Part shown: positions 42,951-51,707 of the stretch, piece after piece
Position numbering within the stretch: the first letter of the stretch is position 1
How the letters are laid out: each line of letters opens with the position of its first letter
Source of the DNA: JBEKYD01 sp049511335
GTDB taxonomy: Bacteria > Acidobacteriota > Terriglobia > Bryobacterales > Bryobacteraceae
Reading direction: 5' to 3'
Length of the DNA: 64,000 bases
Assembly: GCA_049511335.1 (NCBI GenBank)
Contig: JBEKYD010000002.1
Span: 39,489-103,488 of the forward strand
Translations under genes and position numbers: made by a program
The notes under the pieces: model-generated
Database searches by the model: none
What the model was told of the DNA's origin: nothing
The model's input: only the letters and a program-made list of their open reading frames with translations

Positions 42951-43742
42951 TCACCGCGCCATTTGCGGCGCAACCGCCGCTTGCAATTGCTTCACAGCCT
43001 CCTTGGATTTCTCCAGCAGGAACGCGTGTTCGGCGCAAGCGCCCACGAAGCGCATACCGCGCTCGGCCCAGAAGCGGGCCATGGCGACACTGCGGGTCTG
43101 GATGCCGGGGATCACGTTGTGGCTGCGGCATTGCTCGATCAGGCGATCGACGGCGGAAACCAGTTTGGGATTGTCGAATTCGCCCGGAATGCCAAGCGAG
43201 ATGGAAAGGTCGGCCGGGCCGACCATGACGATGTCCAGACCGGGAACGCTCAGCAGCTCGTCGGCGCGCGCCAGCGCGGTGGTGGTTTCGAACTGCACTA
43301 CGCCCAGCACGCAGCGGTTCGAATGTTCGATGATTTCGGGCATGGAGTTCGGCGCGTAATCCACCATGGTCGCGTTCACGCCGTAACCGCGCTTACCCAT
43401 CGGCGGAAAACGCATCCAGCTTAGGGCTTCCGCCAGCAGGCGGGGGTCCTCCACGCGCGGCAGGATGATGCCATCCGCTCCCGCGTCCAGCAGCCGCGCC
43501 ACCAGCGAATAGAGCAATTCGCATACGCGCACGATGGGCGTGATCCCGCACGAGTGCGACGCCTTGATCATGTCGGCTACGGTTTCGAGATCGAAGTGCC
43601 CGTGCTCCATGTCGATGAAGACGTAGTCGAAGCCGGCGGCGGCGAAGGTGCGGGCAATCTCCGGCGACCGGTACACTTGCAAGCCGCTTCCGAAAACGGT
43701 GCCGCCCTGGGCGAGTTTCTCGCGGGTATGATTCACGCGCAT
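42951..43742 (-). CDS. HpcH/HpaI-type aldolase
   Basis: A 263-residue class II pyruvate aldolase. Metal and substrate residues are visible in FIDMEHGHFD, VQFETTTAL and VMVGPADLSISLG; PRVEDPRLLAEAL is also family-typical. These enzymes split 4-hydroxy-2-oxoacids such as 2-oxo-heptanedioate or 5-keto-4-deoxyglucarate into pyruvate and an aldehyde. A glycerate 2-kinase lies two genes upstream on the same strand, which would fit the glucarate-type product route (inference). A citrate-lyase role is unlikely because the size and motifs match HpaI. Confidence 0.88.
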   Translation of the reverse strand: MRVNHTREKLAQGGTVFGSGLQVYRSPEIARTFAAAGFDYVFIDMEHGHFDLETVADMIKASHSCGITPIVRVCELLYSLVARLLDAGADGIILPRVEDPRLLAEALSWMRFPPMGKRGYGVNATMVDYAPNSMPEIIEHSNRCVLGVVQFETTTALARADELLSVPGLDIVMVGPADLSISLGIPGEFDNPKLVSAVDRLIEQCRSHNVIPGIQTRSVAMARFWAERGMRFVGACAEHAFLLEKSKEAVKQLQAAVAPQMAR

Positions 43743-43825
43743 GGGAATTGCGCTCCTTTCAAAAACGCTTATGCTAGCAGGTGGCGCTGGCTTTTTTGCA
43801 GGTTGCGGAAAGACAGGCCAAAGGC

Positions 43826-44173
43826 CTATTCCACACCGACTCCATGGCGGCGCAGCATTTCGGCGGCACTGGGATCGCCATGAGCCTCAGCGGCCAGGGC
43901 GTGGCGCCATGCCGCGGGGTAATCGCCGCGCACGGCGTAGATTTCGGCCAGAGCAGCGTGCGCGGGCGCGAATTGGGCGTCCATCCGCACCGCTTCGAGC
44001 AGCAGGCCGAGCCCTTCCTCCTGACGGCCTTCCATCCGGTAGAACTGCGCCAACTGAAAATAGGGGCGCGGATTGCCGGGCTCGCGCTCGATCCACGCCC
44101 GCTGCTCGGCCATCTGGCGCCGCGTTTCGCCGCTCAATGCGAACTCCACTACTTCCTTGCGCCAGAAACTCAT
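43826..44173 (-). CDS. Small TPR-repeat protein
   Basis: A 115-residue protein with at least two TPR units: NPRPYFQLAQFYRMEGRQEEGLGLLLEAVRMDAQ and APAHAALAEIYAVRGDYPAAWRHALAAEAHGDP. Its ATG overlaps the glycerate kinase stop (ATGA), so the two are coupled. It probably mediates protein-protein contacts; no catalytic motif. Confidence 0.72.
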   Translation of the reverse strand: MSFWRKEVVEFALSGETRRQMAEQRAWIEREPGNPRPYFQLAQFYRMEGRQEEGLGLLLEAVRMDAQFAPAHAALAEIYAVRGDYPAAWRHALAAEAHGDPSAAEMLRRHGVGVE

Positions 44174-45459
44174 TGCGGCGCGCCGATCAGCAAAATGTGC
44201 ACGTCCGCCACGTTGGTGTTGGTGGGGCCGGTCATGACCAGGTCGCCCAGCGGCGCGAAATAGCGGTAGGAATCGTTGCGCTCCAGGTATGCTGGAGCCG
44301 CGGGGTTGCGGGCCAGCGTTTCGCCGTCAGCCACCGCGCCGGCGGCGTCCGTGGGGCCGTCGGTACCATCCGTGCCGGCGCTGAACACAACCACATTAGG
44401 GAGGCCCGCAATATCGATGGCGGCGGCCAGAACAAACTCCTGGTTGCGTCCGCCCAGGCCGTCACCCTTTAGCGTCACGGTGGTTTCTCCGCCGCTGACG
44501 ATCGCCGCCGGCGGCGCTGCCGGACTGCCGTACTGCGCCACTTCGCGGGCGATGGCGGCGTGCATACGCGCCACCTCTCGGGTTTCGCCCTGGATCGTGG
44601 AGGCCAGCACCAGCGTGCGAAAGCCGAGACTTTGAGCGCAGGCCGCCGCGCGGTCGAGCGCCAGGCGATTGCCGCCCACGATAGTATTGCGCACCCGCTC
44701 GAACAGCGGGTCGCCGGGTTTGGGCGTTTCCGCGATTTCGCCGCGCGCGCCGCGCTCGAGCCGCAGCCGCACCGCCTCGGGAAGCCGCGGCCGCAGCGCG
44801 TAGCGATCGACAATAGCAGCGGCATCGGCGAACGTAGACTGGTCGGGCGCGGTGGGACCGGAGCCGATCACGCTCAAGTCGTCTCCAATTACATCGCTCA
44901 GCAGCAGCGCTTCCACCGTGGCAGGCGCTGCCATACGCGCCAGTTGCCCTCCCTTGATGCGCGACAGGTGTTTTCGTAAGGTGTTGATGTCGTGGATGTC
45001 CGCGCCGCAGGCCAGCAGCAGCCGGGTGACTTCCTGCTTTTCCGCGAGGCTGATTCCGTCCGCCGGTAGAGGCAACAGGGCCGAACCGCCGCCCGAGATC
45101 AGACACAGCACTAGATCGTCCGGGCCGGCGCTTTCCGCCAGGGCCGCAATCCGCTCGGACCCGGCCACACCGCGCTCATCGGGCAGCGGGTGCCTGGCTT
45201 CCCGCAGCTCGATGCGCTCGAGCTGAGCCACGTGCCCGTCCTTGACGTTCACCAGACCGGCCGTGATGCGGTCCCCCAGCACGCGTTCGGCGGCATGTGC
45301 CATGGATGCCCCGGCTTTGCCCGCGCCGAGCACGAAAATGCGCTGGAAGCGAGCGAAGTCGATGGTGCGGAGATGACGCTCGACCGCTTCTTCGGGATCG
45401 GCCGCGCGGAGCGCTTCATCGAAAATTTGCCGCGCCTGGCGGCGAAGGAGATCGTTCAT
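44170..45459 (-). CDS. Glycerate 2-kinase (GckA/MOFRL family)
   Basis: A 429-residue kinase of the DUF4147/MOFRL type. N-terminal motifs: FVLGAGKAGASMAHAAERVLG, CLISGGGSALLPLPADGISLAEK and SDVIGDDLSVIGSGPTAPD. C-terminal MOFRL domain: VSGGETTVTLKGDGLGGRNQEFVLAAAI and FSAGTDGTDGPTDAAGAV. It makes 2-phosphoglycerate from D-glycerate, as in the serine cycle or glucarate and hydroxypyruvate routes. The start is ATG 45457-45459; an in-frame upstream part to 45558 overlaps purU and was rejected. Confidence 0.9.
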   Translation of the reverse strand: MNDLLRRQARQIFDEALRAADPEEAVERHLRTIDFARFQRIFVLGAGKAGASMAHAAERVLGDRITAGLVNVKDGHVAQLERIELREARHPLPDERGVAGSERIAALAESAGPDDLVLCLISGGGSALLPLPADGISLAEKQEVTRLLLACGADIHDINTLRKHLSRIKGGQLARMAAPATVEALLLSDVIGDDLSVIGSGPTAPDQSTFADAAAIVDRYALRPRLPEAVRLRLERGARGEIAETPKPGDPLFERVRNTIVGGNRLALDRAAACAQSLGFRTLVLASTIQGETREVARMHAAIAREVAQYGSPAAPPAAIVSGGETTVTLKGDGLGGRNQEFVLAAAIDIAGLPNVVVFSAGTDGTDGPTDAAGAVADGETLARNPAAPAYLERNDSYRYFAPLGDLVMTGPTNTNVADVHILLIGAPQ

Positions 45460-45500
45460 GAGGCCGCGGTGAAGACTCCATTGTAGGCCCGGTGCGCCGC

Positions 45501-46349
45501 CTAATCGAACACCACCGTCTTGTTGCCATAGCAGAGAATACGCCGCTCCAGGTGCCACTTCACCGCCCGAGACAATACCGACTTCTCGATATCCCGGCCT
45601 TTTTCGATCAGGTCTTCCACTTGATCCCGATGCGAAATTCGCATCACATCCTGTTCGATGATCGGGCCGTCGTCGAGCGCCGCCGTGACGTAGTGGCTGG
45701 TGGCGCCGATCAGTTTCACCCCACGCTGGAATGCCGCGTGATAAGGCCGGGCGCCCATGAAGGCCGGCAAGAAAGAATGATGCACATTGATGATCCGCGC
45801 CGGATACTCTTCCACGAAATAGGGCGACAAAATCTGCATGTATCGCGCCAGAACGATCAAATCGATCCCTTCGGCCGACAGCAGCCGGCGCTGTTCCGCC
45901 TCGGCCTCTTGCCTGGTATCCTGGCTCACCGGAATATGCCGGAATTCGATACCGTAAAATCGCGCCAGGCGCTCTCCACCGGTGTGATTGCTGACGATCA
46001 GCGGAATTGCGCAGTCGAGCTCACCGGCCTGGTGCCGGTGGAGAATATCCGCCAGGCAGTGAAGGTGCTGAGACACGAAGACCGCTACCCGTGTCACCTC
46101 GGACATCACCTTGAGCTGCCACTGCATCTCCAGATCCGCGGCGGTCACCCGGAATTCCGCCTGGAATGCGCTCAGATCGAATCCATCCAGCGTCCACTCC
46201 ACCCGCATAAAGAACAGCCCGGCTTCATGGTCTTGATGTTGATCGGCGTGCGTGATGTTGGCGCCAAATCGATACAAAAGGCCCGCGACGGCCGCGACCA
46301 GGCCTTTGCGGTCCGGGCAGTTGATCAGGAGAACAGCCGTATTGGTCAT
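45501..46349 (-). CDS. purU: Formyltetrahydrofolate deformylase
   Basis: A 282-residue hydrolase: an N-terminal ACT domain (LLINCPDRKGLVAAVAGLLYRFGANITHADQH) and a C-terminal formyltransferase-like domain with NVHHSFLPAF and LDDGPIIEQDV, carrying the catalytic Asn, His and Asp of the PurN/PurU fold. It releases formate from 10-formyl-THF for PurT and balances one-carbon pools. It is the upstream neighbour of glycerate kinase with 41 bases between. Confidence 0.94.
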   Translation of the reverse strand: MTNTAVLLINCPDRKGLVAAVAGLLYRFGANITHADQHQDHEAGLFFMRVEWTLDGFDLSAFQAEFRVTAADLEMQWQLKVMSEVTRVAVFVSQHLHCLADILHRHQAGELDCAIPLIVSNHTGGERLARFYGIEFRHIPVSQDTRQEAEAEQRRLLSAEGIDLIVLARYMQILSPYFVEEYPARIINVHHSFLPAFMGARPYHAAFQRGVKLIGATSHYVTAALDDGPIIEQDVMRISHRDQVEDLIEKGRDIEKSVLSRAVKWHLERRILCYGNKTVVFD

Positions 46350-46378
46350 GGCTCACAGTTAGCTTACCGCCGCCCGCC

Positions 46379-46648
46379 CTACAAGTCCGGGCCCAGCAGA
46401 TGCCGGTACTCTTCCGGATCCAGGCCGAAGCGCTCCATCTGGCGGGGCAAATCGGGGCGGAGGGTCTCGGGTGTCGCTGCGACCCAGGCGGCGATGACGG
46501 TCTCGACGCCCACCCGGTTCTTGCCGTCCTGTTCGGCCAGGGCTTCGGCCGCGCCGCGCAACTGCGCCTCGGTTTGATCGCGCATGGGACGGGGAGTCTG
46601 GGAAAGGATCTGGCTCAGTAAGTCTTGGGCAGCGTCGTTCCAGTTCAT
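46379..46648 (-). CDS. Small PCP-reductase-like domain protein
   Basis: An 89-residue protein starting MNWNDAAQDLLSQI, with PRPMRDQTEAQLRGAAEALAEQDGKNRVGVETVIAAW. This fits the helical PCP_red domain seen at the C-terminus of light-independent protochlorophyllide reductase and in stand-alone small proteins. No bacteriochlorophyll gene is nearby. The role is unknown; a different helical family is possible. Confidence 0.5.
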   Translation of the reverse strand: MNWNDAAQDLLSQILSQTPRPMRDQTEAQLRGAAEALAEQDGKNRVGVETVIAAWVAATPETLRPDLPRQMERFGLDPEEYRHLLGPDL

Positions 46649-46675
46649 TTGGGAGTGAGCTCGGGGGCCTGAGTT

Positions 46676-47974
46676 CTAGCGCGTGACGAACTTGGCGATT
46701 TCGTCGACCACTTCCGGAGCCACGTGCCCGGGCTTCCGGTAATCCTCCTCCGTGCTTTTGCCCTGGCCCGCCACCATGAGGTGATCGAGGGCGGGGTAAC
46801 TGTGGAGCGTGACGTTGCGCCGCTCGCCGAGGCCATCCTGCCACGCCTTGAAGTCCTCCGCGGGCACCTGAAAATCGCGTTCGCCGTAAAGCACCAGGAT
46901 CGGCATGTTCAGCTTGGCGGCAACTTCCACCGGGTTATAGCCCTTCAAATCGAGCCAGTATTCGGCGGGCAAGCCCAGCAGGGAGGGTGCATCGGAATCG
47001 CCGGACTCCAGCTTCTTGACGCGCGCGACTTGCAGCTTGGCGGAATCGACCGCGGCTTGTAGCTTGGCGGAGTCGACCTTTTGCGACGTGAGGAGGGCGG
47101 CCAGGTCGTAGATCATGAGGTCCTCCAGCGGCCGCGTATTGGCGCCCATCATGATCAAGCCGGTCAGCTTGCCATCGTCGGTAGCGATCCGCGGCGCCAG
47201 GTATCCGCCCAGGTCGTGCCCCAGCAGGAACACGCGATGGGGGTCGACGCCGGGCTGCTGGCGAAGAAACGCGAGCGCCGTCACGGCATCGTCCACGGTT
47301 TCATCGCCGGCAGTGTACGGCTTGCCCAGCATCCGCTGAAAGTATTGCTTGGTGCGTTTTTCGTAGCGCATCGAGAGGATGCCGCGGGTGGCCAGGCCCT
47401 CCGCCAGGTCGCGCGCCGGCTTCACTGCGTACGAGGTGTCGTCTTTGTCCTTAGGGCCGAACCCTTGCACCAGCAGAACCGCTGGAAAGGGTCCGGGGCC
47501 GGAGGTAGGAACGGTCAGCAACCCCGGCAGCTTGTTTTCGCCTTCGCCGAAGGTCACCTCGCGCTCGCGGAAAGCTTGGGGATCGCTGTATGGCGGGCGC
47601 TGCCAACTGGTAGCGCCGGGCCGCATCAACGGCGCCGAAACCAGTCCCGTTTCCGCGTTCACGCCGAACTGAAAATTAATGTTCTGGGTGGTGAAGCTCA
47701 CGGGAATGGTGACGACCGCGTTGACACCCATATCCTGCACGCTGGGGTCCGCGATCTTCTGCACTTCGCCCCAGGTCTTGATCTCCGCCACCATTTTGCC
47801 GAAGATTGCCTCTGTAGTTCCTGCCTTATATTGCGGCGAAAGCATGGCCGAGAACTCGGCATACTTGCCGGCCAGGAGCAGATCGAGGGCTTTGCGGGCC
47901 GTGGCGCCCGGAGCGGCCGCAGTCTGCGCCATCAACACCGAGGCAGCGACGAAACAAATCAAGCGCGAAATCAT
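46676..47974 (-). CDS. Secreted alpha/beta hydrolase with N-terminal DUF3887-like domain
   Basis: A 432-residue protein. Signal peptide MISRLICFVAASVLMAQTAA. Residues 25-125 are a DUF3887-like domain (ARKALDLLLAGKYAEFSAMLSPQYKAG). The hydrolase has strand PAVLLVQGFGPKDKDD as the oxyanion region, the nucleophile elbow LLGHDLGGYLA, an acid in LYGERDFQVP and histidine in PALDHLMVAG. The elbow carries Asp where serine is usual in this type (GHSLGG), so it may be a dehalogenase/epoxide-hydrolase-like enzyme, or inactive as a serine hydrolase. An in-frame duplication DSAKLQ(A/V) occurs near residue 320. Confidence 0.82.
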   Translation of the reverse strand: MISRLICFVAASVLMAQTAAAPGATARKALDLLLAGKYAEFSAMLSPQYKAGTTEAIFGKMVAEIKTWGEVQKIADPSVQDMGVNAVVTIPVSFTTQNINFQFGVNAETGLVSAPLMRPGATSWQRPPYSDPQAFREREVTFGEGENKLPGLLTVPTSGPGPFPAVLLVQGFGPKDKDDTSYAVKPARDLAEGLATRGILSMRYEKRTKQYFQRMLGKPYTAGDETVDDAVTALAFLRQQPGVDPHRVFLLGHDLGGYLAPRIATDDGKLTGLIMMGANTRPLEDLMIYDLAALLTSQKVDSAKLQAAVDSAKLQVARVKKLESGDSDAPSLLGLPAEYWLDLKGYNPVEVAAKLNMPILVLYGERDFQVPAEDFKAWQDGLGERRNVTLHSYPALDHLMVAGQGKSTEEDYRKPGHVAPEVVDEIAKFVTR

Positions 47975-48307
47975 GACGACTCCATGGTAACGCGGCGTTT
48001 GCGGCGCGGGCCATCGAGGGACGGCAAGCCGCCTGTGTGGCGGACCCCCAGGTCTGCGGTCGACCTTCTCCGCCGCGAAGACCGACCCCGAGGCAGAGAG
48101 CAAGTCAGCACGTTGTGGGGCAGGATGGCATCCTGCCGCCGATTGGTAATCGGCGTTTCGCGGGCCGCCCAGAGACTGCCCACCTGACCCACATTCTCCG
48201 CCATCCGTAACTGTAATTCGCGAGCCTCAGTAATTACTCCGGGCGCCCCCGCCCGAGTGCCGCACCCGTTTCCCGCTATTCTAATAGCGTCTTCTGTCTT
48301 TTCCAGC

Positions 48308-49603
48308 ATGAGTGAAGCGGCTCGCAGCTTCGACGTGGCGGTGATTGGCGCCGGCCCCGCCGGCTTGGCCGCGGCCTGCCGGGCGGCGCTTTCCGTGCCC
48401 CGCGGCGGTGTCTGTCTGGTGGACGACAATCCGCGCCCCGGCGGCCAAATCTGGCGCGCTTCGCTCGATCGTGTTTCCGATCCCGCCGTGCCGTGGGTCG
48501 CCACCGCCGCCAGGCTTGGCGTCGAAATGATTGCCGGCGCCCGCGTTTTCGCCGCGCCCGAGCCCGGACGTCTGGCGCTCGAAACCACCGCCGGCGAGTC
48601 GCTCGATTTGCATTATCGCAGCCTGGTTCTGGCCACCGGCGCGCGCGAGCGCTTCGTGCCCTTCCCCGGCTGGACTTTACCCAACGTGATGGGCGCCGGT
48701 GGGCTGCAGGCCCTGGCTAAATCCGGCCTCCCGGTGCGCGGGAAAAAGGTTGTGGTTGCCGGCAGCGGGCCGTTGTTGCTGGCGGTGGCGCGCTACCTCC
48801 GCCACGCCGGCGCGGATGTGCGTCTCATCGCCGAGCAGGCGCCCTTTCGGGTTGTGCTGGGCTTTGGCTTCAGTCTGTTCGACCATCCGCACAAACTGGC
48901 CGAAGCCTTGCGCTTTGGATTGTCTCTCGCCGGCGTGCGCTTTGTGACTTCCTGCTGGCCGCTCTCGGCCCAGGGCGATGGCCGCGTGGAATCGGTGACC
49001 CTCAGCCGTGGCGGCAACCCGTTCACCGAGCCATGCGATTACCTGGCCTGCGGCTTCGGTTTGGCGCCGAATACCGAACTGGCCGCCTTGCTCGGCTGCC
49101 GCCTGAGCCGGCCTGGACTGGGTGACGCCGTGGCTGTGGATGATTACCAGCAGACTTCGGTGGAAGGCGTCTACGCCGCCGGTGAAGTCACCGGCATCGG
49201 CGGCCTGGACGTGGCGCTGATCGAAGGCGAGATCGCCGGCCATGCCGCCGCCGGCCGGCGCGATCGTGCGGGCCGCCTGTTTGACTCGCGAAACCGCCAG
49301 CGGCGCTTCGCTGAATCTCTGGAGCGGGCCTTCGCGCTGCGCGAGGAGCTGAAACACCTTGCGGACGATGAGACCTTCGTTTGCCGCTGCGAAGACGTAG
49401 CCTTCGGCCGGATTCGTGCCTGCACCGGCTGGCGCGAAGCCAAGCTGCAGACCCGCTGCGGCATGGGCCCATGCCAGGCCCGCGTCTGCGGCCCCGCCGT
49501 CGAATTCCTGCTGGGATGGAAGCCCGATTCCGTCCGCCCGCCACTGTTCCCGGTTAGCGTGCGGAGCCTGAGCCAGGCAGGCAGCCATAACCAAGGTGGA
49601 TAG
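48308..49603 (+). CDS. FAD/NAD(P)-dependent oxidoreductase with BFD-like [2Fe-2S] C-terminus (HcnB/OoxA-like)
   Basis: A 431-residue flavoprotein. N-terminal Rossmann motif VAVIGAGPAGLAAACRAA, second nucleotide site VVVAGSGPLLLAVARYL, and VEGVYAAGEVTGIGGLDVALIEG before the C-terminus. The C-terminal domain FVCRCEDVAFGRIRACTG and TRCGMGPCQARVCG has four cysteines for a [2Fe-2S] cluster. Such proteins are alpha subunits of opine, D-amino acid or cyanide-forming dehydrogenases, usually with a second FAD subunit, which is not present here. The start is ATG 48308, next to the Rossmann strand. Confidence 0.86.
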   Translation: MSEAARSFDVAVIGAGPAGLAAACRAALSVPRGGVCLVDDNPRPGGQIWRASLDRVSDPAVPWVATAARLGVEMIAGARVFAAPEPGRLALETTAGESLDLHYRSLVLATGARERFVPFPGWTLPNVMGAGGLQALAKSGLPVRGKKVVVAGSGPLLLAVARYLRHAGADVRLIAEQAPFRVVLGFGFSLFDHPHKLAEALRFGLSLAGVRFVTSCWPLSAQGDGRVESVTLSRGGNPFTEPCDYLACGFGLAPNTELAALLGCRLSRPGLGDAVAVDDYQQTSVEGVYAAGEVTGIGGLDVALIEGEIAGHAAAGRRDRAGRLFDSRNRQRRFAESLERAFALREELKHLADDETFVCRCEDVAFGRIRACTGWREAKLQTRCGMGPCQARVCGPAVEFLLGWKPDSVRPPLFPVSVRSLSQAGSHNQGG

Positions 49604-49809
49604 CCGCCCAAATACCAAATGCGGAATGGCACGGAATCGCTTTCTGCCGCATAATGAAGCAACTGACAGGCCAGGAGGCCCCGGAGCAACCGTGGCGCGG
49701 GCGTCCACGCCTGCAGGGCCGAGATTCCTCTCGGCCTTCAAAAGTCGGCCCGAAAGCCCACTCTGCGAGCCAGGAGGCTTGCGCCACGGGGGGCTTAAGT
49801 TAGCGCTTT

Positions 49810-51600
49810 TTGGCCAGGAGGCCTGTCCCACTGACGATCCTGATTGCGGGTATATTGACCCTCCTCATTCGGACGTTCCGCAGTGACCTGAACTGGCTCG
49901 AGTTCGCTCTGCTTCTGCCGGCTGCCGTTTGGGCGGCATGGCGCCCGCGGCTTGGGGCCGCCTGGTGGCAGCCCGTCGAAACTCGCTTTCGGGCTTTGGC
50001 CAGGCGCCGAACCGCAAGCGTCGTGGCCGTCGCGGTGCTCGCCATGGGCTTGCGGCTCGCCATTTTGCCGCTCGAACCGGTTCCCCAACCGGGCATTACC
50101 GACGAGTTCAGTCACCTGCTGCTGGCCGATACGGTGGCCCACGGGCGCATGACCAACCCTACCCATCCCATGTGGCGCCATTTCGAGACCATTCACGTGA
50201 TTGAGCGCCCTACTTACAGCTCGATGTATTTCCCCGGCCAAGGTCTGTTTCTGGCCCTCGGGGAAGCCGTGTCGCACTGCCCGTGGGCCGGAGTGTTGCT
50301 CAGCGTGGCCCTGCTCTGCGCCGCGATCTGTTGGGCGCTCCAGGGCTGGTTGCCGCCGGCATGGGCGCTGGCCGGAGGCTTACTTTGCGTGCTGCGGTTC
50401 GGCCTCTTCAGTTATTGGATCGACAGCTACTGGGGCGGCGCGGTGCCGGCGCTGGGCGGTGCACTAATTATAGGCGCCTGCCCGCGCATCCGTCGTTGCC
50501 CCGGCTTCCGCACCGCGTTGCCCGCTGCCGCCGGCCTGGCCCTTCTCGCCCTCTCGCGCCCCTTCGACGCCATGATGCTTTGTGTCCCTCTGGCCGGCGC
50601 GATCGCCGTCTGGGTAGCACAGGCTTTAGCCTGTGAAAAGACCGCGAACCAGGTGGCACAGCCTTTAGCCTGTGAAAACGCGAAGCCCTTCACCCCAACC
50701 CTCCTGCGCGCCACCGTACCCATTATCCTCATCGCTGGCCTCACCATCGGCTTCCTCTGCCTTTATCAGTCTCGCGTGACCGGCGATCCCCTCCGCCCCG
50801 CCTATGCCGTCAACCAGCAGACCTATGGGTGGCCGCTCACCCTTCCCTGGTTTCCGGCCCGCGCCATGACCCTTCCCAATCGCCAGATGAGCGACTACTA
50901 TTCCTGGGAACAGAACGAACGCCAAGCCGTCCTTCACCCGTTCCGCTATGCGCTCCGCAATGCCACCGACGCCATGCACATTTGGACCTTCTATTTCGGC
51001 CCTCTCTTATCCGTGCCCCTCCTGTTCCTTCCGTGGATCGTGCGCGACCGGCGCATGCGTTTCCCTCTGGCCGTTACCGGTTGGATGCTCCTGGTCCTGG
51101 CAGTCGAGGATTCGCGCTACCCGCATTACCTCTCCACGGTACTCGTAGCTCTTCTCCTCATTTCTTTGCAAGGCATCAGACATATGCGAGCCGCCGGCCG
51201 GAACTCTCCGGCTTGGCTCGCATTGGCCCGTCTTCTGCCTGTCCTCATCCTGCTGGTGATTGCCGCCAGGCTGTTCGTCCCGCCGCTCCGCGCCGCCAAT
51301 CCCAACAACCCCTTCGTCTCCTGGTGCTGCAGCCAGAAGGGCAATCTCGACCGTGCCGCCGTGCTGGCTCGCTTGGACCGACTCCCCGGCCGCCACCTGG
51401 TGTTTGTGACCTACCGACCCGACCACGTCTTCACCTACGAATGGGTCTATAACGAGGCGGACATCGACCGCGCCAAAGTAGTGTGGTCCAGAGATCTAGG
51501 AACCGAATCAAATCGCCAGCTCATCGACTACTTCCCCGATCGCCAAATCTGGACCGTGGATGCCGATCGGCACCCGGCGCAATTGACCCGAGTGCGCTGA
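49810..51600 (+). CDS. Polytopic membrane protein, glycosyltransferase-like, with in-frame repeat insertion
   Basis: A roughly 590-residue inner-membrane protein with about ten hydrophobic helices. The acidic loop TDEFSHLLLADTVAHGRMTNPTHPMW and ERPTYSSMYFPGQGLFLALG resembles GT39/ArnT-like lipid-sugar transferases. The start is uncertain: the frame opens at TTG 49810; AGGAGG at 49816-49821 would suit a start at CTG 49831. Residues near 270-295 (VAQALACE and VAQPLACEN) are encoded by two copies of a dispersed palindrome inserted between helices. Function unknown. Confidence 0.7.
   Translation: MARRPVPLTILIAGILTLLIRTFRSDLNWLEFALLLPAAVWAAWRPRLGAAWWQPVETRFRALARRRTASVVAVAVLAMGLRLAILPLEPVPQPGITDEFSHLLLADTVAHGRMTNPTHPMWRHFETIHVIERPTYSSMYFPGQGLFLALGEAVSHCPWAGVLLSVALLCAAICWALQGWLPPAWALAGGLLCVLRFGLFSYWIDSYWGGAVPALGGALIIGACPRIRRCPGFRTALPAAAGLALLALSRPFDAMMLCVPLAGAIAVWVAQALACEKTANQVAQPLACENAKPFTPTLLRATVPIILIAGLTIGFLCLYQSRVTGDPLRPAYAVNQQTYGWPLTLPWFPARAMTLPNRQMSDYYSWEQNERQAVLHPFRYALRNATDAMHIWTFYFGPLLSVPLLFLPWIVRDRRMRFPLAVTGWMLLVLAVEDSRYPHYLSTVLVALLLISLQGIRHMRAAGRNSPAWLALARLLPVLILLVIAARLFVPPLRAANPNNPFVSWCCSQKGNLDRAAVLARLDRLPGRHLVFVTYRPDHVFTYEWVYNEADIDRAKVVWSRDLGTESNRQLIDYFPDRQIWTVDADRHPAQLTRVR
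50613..50678. repeat. Two family C repeats inside a coding sequence
   Basis: Copies 50613-50639 and 50652-50678, 27 bases each with two differences. The first has the perfect palindrome CACAGGCT-TT-AGCCTGTG. They keep the reading frame of the membrane protein; the relative at 10999-11028 is intergenic. Confidence 0.85.
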
Positions 51601-51707
51601 CGTGCCGATGTCCGGCCATGCGTGCCGAACGTCATCAGAGGATTTGCAGGAGATAGTTGGCGGCTTTGTGTCTGGTCTGGTGCCGTCCCCTGAGGCGTCG
51701 GATGTGC

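Noticed and set aside
45460..45558. N-terminal extension of glycerate kinase
   Set aside because: It overlaps purU, and the conserved family start is at 45459.
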